Of a stretch of DNA of 64,000 bases, positions 42,518 to 51,528 are shown piece by piece. Below the pieces are notes generated by a model. It was not told the DNA's origin. It saw nothing but the letters and a program-made list of their open reading frames with translations, and did not search any database. This DNA comes from CAZAMI01 sp964627805 (lineage in GTDB: Archaea > Thermoproteota > Thermoprotei_A > Sulfolobales > NBVN01): positions 62,001 through 126,000 of the forward strand of contig CAZVLA010000026.1 of assembly GCA_964627805.1 (NCBI GenBank), in the 5' to 3' direction. The translations under genes and the position numbers were made by a program. Every line of letters begins with the position of its first letter. Positions within the stretch are counted from its first letter, which is position 1.

Positions 42518-42609
42518 AATACACTCCCTACACTATGGGGGAGGGAGTATTAAAAGTCTTTTAGCTACTCCATCAGTGCGTAATCCCTTAATACACATAC
42601 TCATAAGTA

Positions 42610-42635
42610 GGAATTTTACTTAGGTAGTAAAATCC
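42610..42635. promoter_or_regulatory. Inverted repeat upstream of a small membrane protein gene
   Basis: GGAATTTTACT and AGTAAAATCC form a near-perfect inverted repeat (one unpaired A) ending 16 nt before the TTG start at 42652. Its AT-rich arms overlap the expected promoter/leader, so it may be an operator or an mRNA hairpin. Confidence 0.3.
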
Positions 42636-42651
42636 TATCTTGGTGCAGGGG

Positions 42652-43071
42652 TTGAGTGGGAATTACTCAATAAGTGATGGGCTTAGGTACTTAGCATCAT
42701 CACTCATGGTATTTATAGGGGTATCATACCTATCAATACCCCTCACGAAGTTAATTAAGGCATTAATTACTGAGTCAGTAGTAATTAATTACTTAACACT
42801 CAATGCCTTACTAATTACATTAGCTACGGTAGTAGTTCCTTTAGTAATGGGCATCCTCTACATAGTAGCATCGATACTTACCCTACGTAAGTCAATTAAA
42901 GGTGCTAAGTTAGGTACTTCATTAGCTGTATTCACGCTATTCTACACATCAGTATACGTACCTAAGACCTCACTACCTCAAGGACTTACTAACTTATCAC
43001 TCATTACAGTAGCTTCAGTCGTTGCTCTAATCATATCACTAGTGCTTTCCTGGCCTTCATATCAGGGCTAG
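42652..43071 (+). CDS. Small polytopic membrane protein, unknown
   Basis: 139 aa, four predicted TM helices (LASSLMVFIGVSYLSIPL; LNALLITLATVVVPLVMGIL; AVFTLFYTSVYV; VASVVALIISLVLSW). TTG 42652 has GGTG 6 nt upstream; a TTG at 42640 lacks one. Overlaps the convergent MFS gene by 41 nt, a long overlap for this window. No family recognised. Confidence 0.6.
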   Translation: MSGNYSISDGLRYLASSLMVFIGVSYLSIPLTKLIKALITESVVINYLTLNALLITLATVVVPLVMGILYIVASILTLRKSIKGAKLGTSLAVFTLFYTSVYVPKTSLPQGLTNLSLITVASVVALIISLVLSWPSYQG

Positions 43072-44239
43072 TTATGAACTTAATCAGTAATGTCAGCGCT
43101 ACTAACTCAGTAATTAGTGAATAGAGCCATACATGACTTAAGCTCATACTGTACAGGATACTCATGATTACGTTACCTAACCCCCATGACGCTCCAAATA
43201 CCATCCCGAATACACCGTAAGCTTTAGCCCTATTACTAGGGGTTGTGAGGTCTGCTATAGTGACTCTTAAGTTAGTCTCGAAAATACCCATAACTACCCC
43301 CCATAGGGACGACGCTATTAGTAACGAATAGTAAGTTCTGGAAGTTACTATGAGGTAAGTACTGAGTGCCGCCAGTAGTGGGGTGGGTATTAAGGACTTA
43401 ATACCTAACCTATCGTAGAACCAACCAGCAGGTAAGGCTACTAAAGCATCAGTTAGCATAGCTACTAAGTACATCGTAGGTATTAACGCAGTACCTACGA
43501 TTGAATTAAGCTGGACATGGTAGGTAACTAAGGACCAGTGTATGAAGCCTAACGTAAGTAATGAAGTCATTAGTAAGTAAAACCAGAAGTACCTACCTAG
43601 CCTACCACCAGTAGTGGATTCTTGAGCGGCTTCAATACGGGGGTAGTACCTCCAAGCAATTACTAGGGAGATTATTGAGGCTATAGCAGGCAACGCTAGT
43701 ATAGAGAACGAGTACCTAAGCCCATGACCTAAGACCATTGAGGAAGCCACGATAGCAGGTCCAGAGACCGCCCCTACTTGATCCATAAACTCATGAATAC
43801 CGAATCCCTTACCACGACCTAAGGGCTTAGTAACCTCAGCTAATACTACATCTCTAGCTGGGGTCCTTAACCCCTTACCTACACGCTCAATAAATACTAG
43901 AGTTAGTGCTAAGTACCAATTACCTACGAGTGCTAATGCAGGTACAGCTAGTAGGTTTATTAAGTAACCAGTAAGTATGAGTGACCAGTAAGCCCTACTA
44001 GACCTTAACTTACTAGCTAGGAAACCACCGACACCACGCATTAAGTAACCCACGAATTCACCAATACCTACGACACCTGCAGCGATTACAGGTGCGCTTA
44101 ATACTTCGAGGTAAGCACCGATAACTGACCTACAACCCTCATAGGTCATGTCAGCGAATAACGATACTAAACCAAGTGATATGAATGTAATCAATAACCT
44201 CCTACGACTACTTACTAAGTTACTCACTCTAGTGAGCAC
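43031..44239 (-). CDS. Major facilitator superfamily transporter
   Basis: 402 aa, 11-12 TM helices, with an MFS loop 2-3-type motif (GEFVGYLMRGVGGFLASKLRSSR) and RVGKGLRTPARD in the fourth/fifth region, a pattern common to archaeal multidrug or metabolite MFS permeases. Substrate unknown. Single gene, divergent from the Gfo/Idh gene. Confidence 0.82.
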   Translation of the reverse strand: MLTRVSNLVSSRRRLLITFISLGLVSLFADMTYEGCRSVIGAYLEVLSAPVIAAGVVGIGEFVGYLMRGVGGFLASKLRSSRAYWSLILTGYLINLLAVPALALVGNWYLALTLVFIERVGKGLRTPARDVVLAEVTKPLGRGKGFGIHEFMDQVGAVSGPAIVASSMVLGHGLRYSFSILALPAIASIISLVIAWRYYPRIEAAQESTTGGRLGRYFWFYLLMTSLLTLGFIHWSLVTYHVQLNSIVGTALIPTMYLVAMLTDALVALPAGWFYDRLGIKSLIPTPLLAALSTYLIVTSRTYYSLLIASSLWGVVMGIFETNLRVTIADLTTPSNRAKAYGVFGMVFGASWGLGNVIMSILYSMSLSHVWLYSLITELVALTLLIKFITSPDMKARKALVI

Positions 44240-44288
44240 CTCAGCCTACTCAATAGCTTAAGTAATATGTGTTTCCTAGAATTAAGTC

Positions 44289-45302
44289 TTGGTGGTGGCT
44301 ACGGCTAGTAAGGTCGGTTTATGCGTCGTAGGTACGGGTAGGATGGGTAAGCTGTACATGGAGTTAATCAGTAAGTACTTAAATAACACCTACTTAGCAG
44401 CAGTAGTTAGTAGGTCATTAAGTAGGGCTGAGGAGCTATGTAAGATCTACAACTGTAGACCATACGATAATCTAGAGAAGGCATTAATGAGTAAGGACGT
44501 TGATGCCGTAGTAATAGCTACACCAACATACACCCACGCAGACCTCATAATAAGATCCTGTGAGTACGGTAAGCACGTATTCGTTGAGAAGCCCATAGAC
44601 GTCGACTTAATCAAAGCTGAGGGAGCTGTCAGGAAGTGTAGGAAGTACGGTGTTAAGCTTCAAGTAGGTTACATGAGGAGGTTTGAGGATAGTTACGCTA
44701 AGGCTAAGGAGGTAGTGGATTCAGGTGTGCTAGGTGAGCCATTAGTGTATATAGGTATTTCGAAGGATCCGGAACCACCACCTCCCGGGTGGCTTAGGGA
44801 CCCTAGATTAAGTGGTGGTTTAGTACTTGACTTAATGTCTCATGATATAGACTTAGCTATGTGGTACTTAAGAGACGTAGTTACTGAGGTATACGCTACT
44901 GGAGGTAACTACGTAGTTAAGGACTTAGGAGACTACGATACAGTAGTCGCTCATCTGAGAATGAGTAGAGGTAAGTCAGCACTGATATACGGTAGTAGGA
45001 AATCCACTTACGGCTACGATATAAGGTCTGAAATCCACTGTAGCTTAGGTACGGTAATGATAGGTAGTGAAGCTAACTACAACCTTAAGGTATGTAGTAG
45101 TAAAGGAATTACGGTTGAGGGCTACCCATGGTTTCAGAGGAAGTTCTTAAGTGCCTACATTAATGAGCTTAATGCATTCATTAACTCAATAATTAATGAT
45201 GAGGAACCTAAGGTGAGTGGTGAGGAGGCGTTAAGGGTGCTTAAAGTAGCTATAGCAATTAATGAGTCAGTAAAGTCGGGGAAGCCAGTAAGTATTAGCT
45301 AA
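44289..45302 (+). CDS. Gfo/Idh/MocA-family NAD(P)-dependent oxidoreductase
   Basis: 337 aa. The Rossmann domain shows VVGTGRMGKLYMEL and ATPTYTHADLI, and the catalytic-type EKPIDVD and GYMRRFEDSY follow; DLMSHDIDLAMWYL lies in the substrate domain. This resembles myo-inositol 2-dehydrogenase and related sugar dehydrogenases; the sugar substrate cannot be read. TTG start near GGTG. Confidence 0.87.
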   Translation: MVVATASKVGLCVVGTGRMGKLYMELISKYLNNTYLAAVVSRSLSRAEELCKIYNCRPYDNLEKALMSKDVDAVVIATPTYTHADLIIRSCEYGKHVFVEKPIDVDLIKAEGAVRKCRKYGVKLQVGYMRRFEDSYAKAKEVVDSGVLGEPLVYIGISKDPEPPPPGWLRDPRLSGGLVLDLMSHDIDLAMWYLRDVVTEVYATGGNYVVKDLGDYDTVVAHLRMSRGKSALIYGSRKSTYGYDIRSEIHCSLGTVMIGSEANYNLKVCSSKGITVEGYPWFQRKFLSAYINELNAFINSIINDEEPKVSGEEALRVLKVAIAINESVKSGKPVSIS

Positions 45303-45342
45303 CTTAAAATAACTACAGGTAAAGTACCCTTAGGGTGAATTA

Positions 45343-45789
45343 ATGTATTCATTCACGATAGAGGTATCATCAACAGCTTCCTTAATCATAGTAATCATAA
45401 TTGTGGTGTTAGCAATCATAGCTATATTCATTACCTTACCTCCCTACCTACTAAGGATTAATGTAGATGAGAACACAATATCGGTTAACGCACCCTTATT
45501 CCCAGGTATTAGGATTAGTAAGGAGCAGGTAGTAGGTATTGCAGTAGTTAACCTTAAGGAGAGGGAGGATCTTAAGCCAACCGTTAGGTTATTCGGTATA
45601 GGTCTTCCTGGGTGCTTAGTCGGTTGGTTTAAGTTAGTTAATGGTAGTAAAGCCTACCTAGCCCTAGGTAAGAGTAGTAGTGAGGTAGTCGTTATTAGGT
45701 TAAGGGATGGTTCATTAGTAATGTTAGCTCCTAAGGACATCAGTAAATTCATTTCAGTACTTAGGGATTTAGGTTGGTTTAAGTCGTAG
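45343..45789 (+). CDS. Membrane-anchored PH-like domain protein
   Basis: 148 aa. One N-terminal TM helix (residues ~12-38, isoleucine/valine-rich) is followed by a beta-rich domain resembling a bacterial PH (bPH) domain: YLLRINVDENTISVNAPLFPG, GIGLPGCLVGWFKLVNG, VVVIRLRDGSLVMLAPKDI. Function unknown. It abuts the convergent moaC without a gap. Confidence 0.65.
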   Translation: MYSFTIEVSSTASLIIVIIIVVLAIIAIFITLPPYLLRINVDENTISVNAPLFPGIRISKEQVVGIAVVNLKEREDLKPTVRLFGIGLPGCLVGWFKLVNGSKAYLALGKSSSEVVVIRLRDGSLVMLAPKDISKFISVLRDLGWFKS

Positions 45790-46245
45790 TTACTCATTAC
45801 TTAACGGCTTCTTAACCTTACTAACAACCCTAACATATTCAATCCTAGTGTGTGGGTACTGACCCTCTTCATCCTTCTCATACTTCTTAACCATATCCCA
45901 TATATTAGCTAGAGCAGCTAACACACCCATGATAGCCTCCATCTCAACACCGGTCTTAGCTGTTGTCTTAACCGTGACTACAACCTTAACCCTATCATTA
46001 CCTAGGAATTCGTAATTAACTTTAACTGAGGTTATTGGTATGTTATGAGTTAGGGGTATGATCTCGGGGGTCTTCTTAACGGCTAGTATAGCTGAGGCAG
46101 TTGATAGTGCGAATACATCACCCTTCTCAACCTTACCCTCCTTAATTAACTTAATAGTCTCCTCTCTAAGCTTAATAACACCCTCAGCTGTAGCTTCCCT
46201 ATAAACTACCTCCTTAGATGTTATATCAACCATCCTAACACTCAC
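45790..46245 (-). CDS. moaC: Cyclic pyranopterin monophosphate synthase MoaC
   Basis: 151 aa. Motifs MVDITSKEVVYREATAEG, PLTHNIPITSVKV, TGVEMEAIMGVLAALANIWDMVKKYEKDEEGQYP (core GVEMEAIMG, KDEEGQYP) are those of MoaC, which with MoaA makes cPMP, the pterin precursor of the tungsten cofactor. GTG 46245 with GGTG 6 nt upstream preferred over GTG 46254. Downstream of moaA in the same operon. Confidence 0.94.
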   Translation of the reverse strand: MSVRMVDITSKEVVYREATAEGVIKLREETIKLIKEGKVEKGDVFALSTASAILAVKKTPEIIPLTHNIPITSVKVNYEFLGNDRVKVVVTVKTTAKTGVEMEAIMGVLAALANIWDMVKKYEKDEEGQYPHTRIEYVRVVSKVKKPLSNE

Positions 46246-46254
46246 TAAACACAC

Positions 46255-47172
46255 CTACTTAAAGAATGGCTCCCTTAACTTATTAGCCTTAATCAGTGCA
46301 TCCCTAATACCCTCCTCATCACCGACCCTAACAGCACTTAGGAGACTTACAGTGGGTTCATCACGGTATAAGCAAGTCTTTAACCTCCCATCAGGTGTTA
46401 ACCTTATCCTAGTACATCTACGGCAGAGGTTAGGATTGCAGTAACCCTTAACTAACGTAACCTTAATACCTGTCGGTAATACGTACGTAGGTCTTAACTG
46501 AAACTCCCTCAAGTACTTACGTGTAGCTATCTCCTCAAGCTCCTTACTTAATCCATCAATACCTACGTGTAACTCCCTCCACTCATTGTATGTGAGCCCC
46601 AAGGGTATTAACTCTATAATGTTTAAGTCAGCACCTATCAATGATGCGAAGTTTATTATATCCTTAACCTCGCTTAAGTTATGCTTTATTAATAGGAAGT
46701 CTATCTTGAGCTTAATACCGTGATCTAAAGCATCCTTAATACCCCTTAAGACTTTATCAACATCACCACCAGTAATTAACTTAAAGACGTTGGGTCTTAG
46801 TGAGTGTAGACTAACGTTTATGTAGTCAATACCTGCATTAGCTAATTCCTTGACGTACCCACTAAGTAGTGACCCATTGGTTGTTATACTGATTACGCTA
46901 GCGTAGGGTCTAATAGCCTCGATTATCTCAGCAATGTCATTACGTACTAAAGGCTCGCCACCAGTTATTTTGTAGTTAGTAATCCCTAACTTAGAAGCTA
47001 CCTTAGCAATTAACCCTAACTCATTAGGGCTTAACTCGTAACTACTTACCCTACGTATACCCTCCCTATGGCAGAATATGCATGAGTGGTTACACCTAAG
47101 AGTAACACTCACCCTCATATGGGTTAACGGCCTACCGAACCTATCTATAAGCAATTTAGTGCTCCTCCTCAC
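46255..47172 (-). CDS. moaA: GTP 3',8-cyclase MoaA
   Basis: 305 aa radical SAM enzyme. The N-terminal cluster motif is CNHSCIFC, with KITGGEPLVR following. The C-terminal [4Fe-4S] cysteines are in CNPNLCRRC and LKTC, which bind GTP. Forms the moaA-moaC operon; the moaC start region is 9 nt downstream. Supplies the pterin for AOR. Confidence 0.94.
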   Translation of the reverse strand: MRRSTKLLIDRFGRPLTHMRVSVTLRCNHSCIFCHREGIRRVSSYELSPNELGLIAKVASKLGITNYKITGGEPLVRNDIAEIIEAIRPYASVISITTNGSLLSGYVKELANAGIDYINVSLHSLRPNVFKLITGGDVDKVLRGIKDALDHGIKLKIDFLLIKHNLSEVKDIINFASLIGADLNIIELIPLGLTYNEWRELHVGIDGLSKELEEIATRKYLREFQLRPTYVLPTGIKVTLVKGYCNPNLCRRCTRIRLTPDGRLKTCLYRDEPTVSLLSAVRVGDEEGIRDALIKANKLREPFFK

Positions 47173-47248
47173 TACCTCATTAAATGTATCTAGCAGTAAT
47201 TAATTTGTTTTACTACCTAATATTAGGGGTTAAATATATACGTTTAAC

Positions 47249-48007
47249 CTAAGTAATTAGCTTAAGAACCTTAACATTCTTAATACCGTACCTCCTAGCC
47301 TCAGTAATTAACTCAGGTAATGCAGCAACAGCTACTAAGCCCCAAGGTTCAGCTTGAGCCTTACGTACTAACCTCACAGCTGTACCTAGTAATTCAGCAT
47401 CGTTCAGTACGTCAGTAACTAGCAGTACCAAATCACCCTTCTCTAAACACCCCCTAGGAACTGCTAAGTACTCGACCCTACCCGTTACTTGCGAGGTGCA
47501 TACCTCAGTAACGTACTTAGTACCGTCGCTAGTTAATGCGTTCCTAGTAGCTACGCATAAATAAGCCCTAAGCCATTGAGCGACTGAGGTAGCTAGTGCT
47601 GTTGAGTCCTCAGGGAAGCCTAGGACTGTATCAACATCATCTATCCTAACGATAGTTAATACGTAGAAACTAAAGATATCTAGGAACCCCACGTTCTCGT
47701 AGAACCTCCACTTCTCGACCACCTTACCATTACTAACCCTAACCCTCTGCTCAATAATCTTCTCAACAAGCTTAAGCTCCTCAATCCTATTTAGTATTCT
47801 CCTAGCAGTACCTTCCTCAGGTACGGTGAGGAAGTTTACGTACCTCCAAAGAACCTGCTGAGGAACGTTAAGTAACTCCTCAAGGTCCTTGAATGTGTAG
47901 AAGCATTTAAGGGCGTTTAACAACCTAACCACTAAGCTACGTACATTCTTATCCCAATAGATACTGCTTAAGTTGAACACGTAATTACTTACCTCCTCAC
48001 TACGCAC
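47249..48007 (-). CDS. Winged-helix plus phosphoribosyltransferase-like regulator
   Basis: 252 aa. The N-terminal ~95 residues look like a winged helix (NVPQQVLWRYVNFLTVPEEGTARRIL). The C-terminal half resembles a type I PRTase with a degenerate PRPP loop (LVLLVTDVLNDAELLGTAVRLV). Archaeal proteins of this build act as purine-responsive regulators (GfcR-like) or orotate-PRTase homologues; regulation is more likely here but unproven. GTG start. Confidence 0.7.
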   Translation of the reverse strand: MRSEEVSNYVFNLSSIYWDKNVRSLVVRLLNALKCFYTFKDLEELLNVPQQVLWRYVNFLTVPEEGTARRILNRIEELKLVEKIIEQRVRVSNGKVVEKWRFYENVGFLDIFSFYVLTIVRIDDVDTVLGFPEDSTALATSVAQWLRAYLCVATRNALTSDGTKYVTEVCTSQVTGRVEYLAVPRGCLEKGDLVLLVTDVLNDAELLGTAVRLVRKAQAEPWGLVAVAALPELITEARRYGIKNVKVLKLIT

Positions 48008-48171
48008 GGACTTAACCCCTCACACCACTACCTACCTGCTTATGTAGTAGTTAATTTTTAGTATTGTGCTAGTATATAAGTAATCACGTAATAAGTAATT
48101 AAGCTAGTACAGAGGGAGTTTAGTAGTACCCAAATACTCAACACCCCCCTAAGGTATGGGGCTGAAAAACA

Positions 48172-48627
48172 ATGCTAAGTAGTGAGGAGGTAAGAGTGAG
48201 GACTGAGGAGCACGTTAGTGAGGGTAGGGTAGAGGATGACATCGTAGTTGGTAAGCACCTATTCGGTAACCTCTACGGTATTGACCCATCAATACTAGGT
48301 AATGAGGAGTTCCTAAGAAGCGTAATACTTGAGGCGGTTAAGCTAGCTGACATGACCCTAGTTGAGATTAAGTCATGGAGCTTCGGAGGTAGGAAGGGTG
48401 GTGTATCAGTGATAGCGTTAGTTAAGGAGTCGCACATAGCGCTACATACATGGATTAACTACAGGTACGCAACCCTAGACATATACACATGCGGTGCTAA
48501 GTCAGATCCTTGGAAAGCCTACGAGTACGTAGTAAGTAAGTTAAAACCAAAGTACTACACAGTGAATTACGCCGATAGAAGTAGTACCGGATTAACGGGT
48601 TCCTTAAGGAGGGTCGTAATTAAGTAA
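48172..48627 (+). CDS. Pyruvoyl-dependent AdoMet/arginine decarboxylase-family protein
   Basis: Polyamine pathway proenzyme. Self-cleavage site KESHIALHTW: the Ser becomes the pyruvoyl group. LVEIKSWSFGGRKGGVSVIAL and DIYTCG are family motifs. Crenarchaea use this fold both for S-adenosylmethionine decarboxylase and for arginine decarboxylase, and I cannot tell which. 151 aa with a charged ~25-residue N-terminal extension. ATG start in a 164-nt gap that contains an AT-rich promoter-like region near 48055-48105. Confidence 0.9.
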   Translation: MLSSEEVRVRTEEHVSEGRVEDDIVVGKHLFGNLYGIDPSILGNEEFLRSVILEAVKLADMTLVEIKSWSFGGRKGGVSVIALVKESHIALHTWINYRYATLDIYTCGAKSDPWKAYEYVVSKLKPKYYTVNYADRSSTGLTGSLRRVVIK

Positions 48628-48670
48628 TAAAGCAATTAACCTCAGCGTAACTTCTCCTTAGGAGTTTAGG

Positions 48671-49627
48671 ATGGGTATTGAGTTAGTTAAGAAGGTAATT
48701 GAATCTATTTGTGAGGTAGTCTCGAGGTACGTAGTAGGTCATGAAGAGGACATAAAGTTAATAATCGTGACGCTACTTAATGAAGGTCACGTAATACTTT
48801 ACGGACCCCCGGGGTCAGCTAAGACAATGACTGCTAACATAATAGCTAAGGCGTTAGGCTTAGGTTTCAAGAGGATACAATTCACTCCGGATATACTACC
48901 GTCGGACATAATAGGTGCTAAGGTAATTGACCCGAAGACAGGTGAGTTAAGGACTGTTAAGGGACCCATATTTACTAATATCCTACTAGCTGATGAGATA
49001 AACAGGGGTAATCCTAAGTCCCTATCAGCCCTACTCGAGGCTATGCAGGAGGGTGAGGTAAGTATTGAAGGTGATATCTACGAACTACCTAAGCCGTTCA
49101 CGGTCATAGCTACCCTAAACACTATAGAAACTCAAGGTATATTCCCGCTACCTATAGCTGTACTTGATAGATTCATGATAAGCCTGAACTTCGGCTACCC
49201 CGACGAATTGGGTGAGGAGGAATTACTGATAAATAACGATATACTCTATGGTCCTAAGTTAAGGGAGTTGAGACCCGTAGTAAGTATTGAGGAATTAATG
49301 AAGGCGTCGAAGGAGTTAAGTAAGGTAAGTGTGATTGGAGATATTGTTAAGTACATAGTTAAGTTCATTAGGAAGTTAAGGAGTGACGAGAGGGTATACG
49401 CAGGCCCATCACCGAGAGCTACTCAGCACTTACTTAAGATAGCTAAGGGGCTAGCAGTAATGGATGGTAGGGACTACGTAATACCTGATGACGTGAAGAG
49501 AGTCGCTAAGCCCGTACTTAGGCATAGGGTAGTGCTTAAGGAGAGGAGTGGTGACTTAATGACTGACTTAAGACTAGCTGAGGGCGTTATTGAGTCCGTG
49601 TTGAGTAGAATTGAACCACCTAGGTAA
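48671..49627 (+). CDS. MoxR-family AAA+ ATPase
   Basis: 318 aa. Walker A YGPPGSAKTMTA, Walker B ILLADEINR, and sensor/arginine segments (GPSPRATQHLL) are clear. MoxR ATPases typically assist metal-centre or protein-complex maturation and are encoded with DUF58 and transglutaminase-like genes, as here. ATG start. A box C/D sRNA lies antisense just after its stop. Confidence 0.92.
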   Translation: MGIELVKKVIESICEVVSRYVVGHEEDIKLIIVTLLNEGHVILYGPPGSAKTMTANIIAKALGLGFKRIQFTPDILPSDIIGAKVIDPKTGELRTVKGPIFTNILLADEINRGNPKSLSALLEAMQEGEVSIEGDIYELPKPFTVIATLNTIETQGIFPLPIAVLDRFMISLNFGYPDELGEEELLINNDILYGPKLRELRPVVSIEELMKASKELSKVSVIGDIVKYIVKFIRKLRSDERVYAGPSPRATQHLLKIAKGLAVMDGRDYVIPDDVKRVAKPVLRHRVVLKERSGDLMTDLRLAEGVIESVLSRIEPPR

Positions 49628-49676
49628 TCAGCTTAAACACGGGTCATCACTCCTCAGCTCACGGCAATGTCATCAC
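49628..49676 (-). ncRNA. Box C/D sRNA (2'-O-methylation guide)
   Basis: A textbook archaeal box C/D sRNA on the minus strand: C GTGATGA (49676-49670), 12-nt guide, D' CTGA (49657-49654), 3-nt spacer, C' GTGATGA (49650-49644), 12-nt guide, D CTGA (49631-49628). All four boxes are perfect. The D' guide CATTGCCGTGAG would methylate the C in a target CTCACGG..., and the D guide CCCGTGTTTAAG would methylate the second A of CTTAAACA... by the N+5 rule. Targets were not checked against rRNA or tRNA. Confidence 0.92.
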
Positions 49677-49728
49677 GTAGTAGGTTAAGGTAGATAAGTC
49701 CTCACTACCCACAAACTACGGTGGTTGC

Positions 49729-51528
49729 GTGCTTAAGTATGTGCTCCTATTCCTAATAGTTGTTTCATTCATTGCCTACTTATACATACATGAATCACCT
49801 ACTAAGTACTTAGCGGTTGGTGGTGCTAAAGCGGTAACGAAGTTGGTTATTAAGGAGGTAGTGAGGAGTGCTGAGGAGAGTCGATTATTAGTAGGTCTTC
49901 GAGTAAGTGATAGGTTAAACCTACTCAAGGGCGAGTCTAGAGCCCCTCTAATACTTATTGAAAGTAATGGAATACCTCCTAAGTATCTAAAGCTAGCTTC
50001 CTTCGATGCATACGACGGTAGGGAATGGTACTTAAATAAGAGTATAGCGTCACCTATAGTACTGAAACTTACGTATACGATCTCATGGAGAGGTGATTGT
50101 TTAGTAGTTGATGCTCTGTTTAGGGGTGCTAAGGGCTTAAGCCCTGCTTTAATTAAGGTGATTAACTCGTTAAGGAGGGTTAAGTATATTACGTGCTTAG
50201 CAGGTAGTGAGGGTATATTAATTAAGCTCCCCTCACCTCAAGCATTTAAGTTTAGGAACTTAACCATAGTACCCCTACCCCAGAACTTCGTAAGTGGTGG
50301 TAGCCCCTTTGGTAGTGAGGGTATTAGGGCTTCAGCACTCATATCGTTACTGACGTCAGTAATACCCATACCTAGGGGTAGCTCAGGAAATGTTACGTTA
50401 GTAATTGATAGGTACTTAAGGTACTTAGGTATTGAGGGAGGTGATGTACGTGAGTTACTGATAATTAAGGAGCCACCCACGACTAAGTACCTAATTCAGG
50501 AGGTTATGGATGAATCAACGTATGTGGGTAATATATGCTCCATGAACTTAACTTCATTAGGTAATACATGCCGTAGTAAGTTCATGGGGTTAATTAAGGA
50601 TGCTGTATGTAGTAAGGTAATGGCTGTAAATTACGTGGCATTAGCATCCGCCTTAAGGAGATTAACCCAAGCGATAGATTCTGAAGTTACTTACGGATCG
50701 GTAGACCTTAGTAGATACAGGTTAGGTAGTTGCAGGGACTACACGCTAGCATTCCTCTTCATAGCTAGGAAGGGTACCTGCATACACTACGCATCAGCCC
50801 TAGCACTAGCTCTTAAGGAGCTAGGATTCAACGCTAGAGTAGCTGTTGGTCTACTAAGGGTTAAGTACGTAAGGCTTGAAGGTAATAAGTACGCCTCAAT
50901 ATACTCACCCCACGCTTGGGTAGAAGTAATGACTAAGCACGGCTACATATCATACGACCCAACACCACCTACGTATAGGTCAGCACCGTTAGTTGTCGTA
51001 GTTAAGGAATTAAGTAACTTAGTAGGTCCCTCACCAACATACCTAATGTCTGAGCCCTACCCAGGCGTCAAAGTAATGCTTACTAAGTTAGGAGGTCCCT
51101 ACAGTAGGTACTACGGAACTCCATGGTACTACAGAATCTCGAAGAGCATCGAGGCCGTAGTTATGGCAGTAACTCCTTACCTACTGACTATAGGTACTGC
51201 GGCCATTATCGCCTACTTAATATTGACGCATCAAAGTACAGCCCTAAGATTAATAGCTAAGCTGAAGTCAATTACTATACGTAGGAAAGGTAATATAGCT
51301 GAGGAGGTAATTAATGCTGTCTACGGTAGCTTAGGTCTAAGACCGAGTAAGTACTCAACTATTAGGGAGTTAATTGAGGATATTAAGGACTTAGTGAGTG
51401 AGGACCTTAGATACTCACTAATGAGGTTCCTAAGGACTTACGAGGGCTATAGATTCGGTAGTAAGGGCGAGTTAAGTGATGTAGTTAAGACAGCTAAGGA
51501 GGTGCTATCTAGGATTGCCTCTTCTTAA
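49729..51528 (+). CDS. Membrane-bound transglutaminase-like protein
   Basis: 599 aa. N-terminal TM helix, exported region, transglutaminase-like core (catalytic Cys in KGTCIHYASALALALKELG, core GTCIHYASA; His in SPHAWVEV; Asp in SYDPTPP), a TM helix near residue 485, and a cytoplasmic C-terminal helical domain. Whether it cleaves or cross-links is unknown for this family. GTG start with GGTG 5 nt upstream. Operon with DUF58 and a membrane protein downstream. Confidence 0.87.
   Translation: MLKYVLLFLIVVSFIAYLYIHESPTKYLAVGGAKAVTKLVIKEVVRSAEESRLLVGLRVSDRLNLLKGESRAPLILIESNGIPPKYLKLASFDAYDGREWYLNKSIASPIVLKLTYTISWRGDCLVVDALFRGAKGLSPALIKVINSLRRVKYITCLAGSEGILIKLPSPQAFKFRNLTIVPLPQNFVSGGSPFGSEGIRASALISLLTSVIPIPRGSSGNVTLVIDRYLRYLGIEGGDVRELLIIKEPPTTKYLIQEVMDESTYVGNICSMNLTSLGNTCRSKFMGLIKDAVCSKVMAVNYVALASALRRLTQAIDSEVTYGSVDLSRYRLGSCRDYTLAFLFIARKGTCIHYASALALALKELGFNARVAVGLLRVKYVRLEGNKYASIYSPHAWVEVMTKHGYISYDPTPPTYRSAPLVVVVKELSNLVGPSPTYLMSEPYPGVKVMLTKLGGPYSRYYGTPWYYRISKSIEAVVMAVTPYLLTIGTAAIIAYLILTHQSTALRLIAKLKSITIRRKGNIAEEVINAVYGSLGLRPSKYSTIRELIEDIKDLVSEDLRYSLMRFLRTYEGYRFGSKGELSDVVKTAKEVLSRIASS

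Noticed and set aside
48120..48171. C-run/G-run hairpin before the AdoMetDC-family gene as a riboswitch
   Set aside because: Only a short imperfect stem; no known archaeal riboswitch pattern is present.
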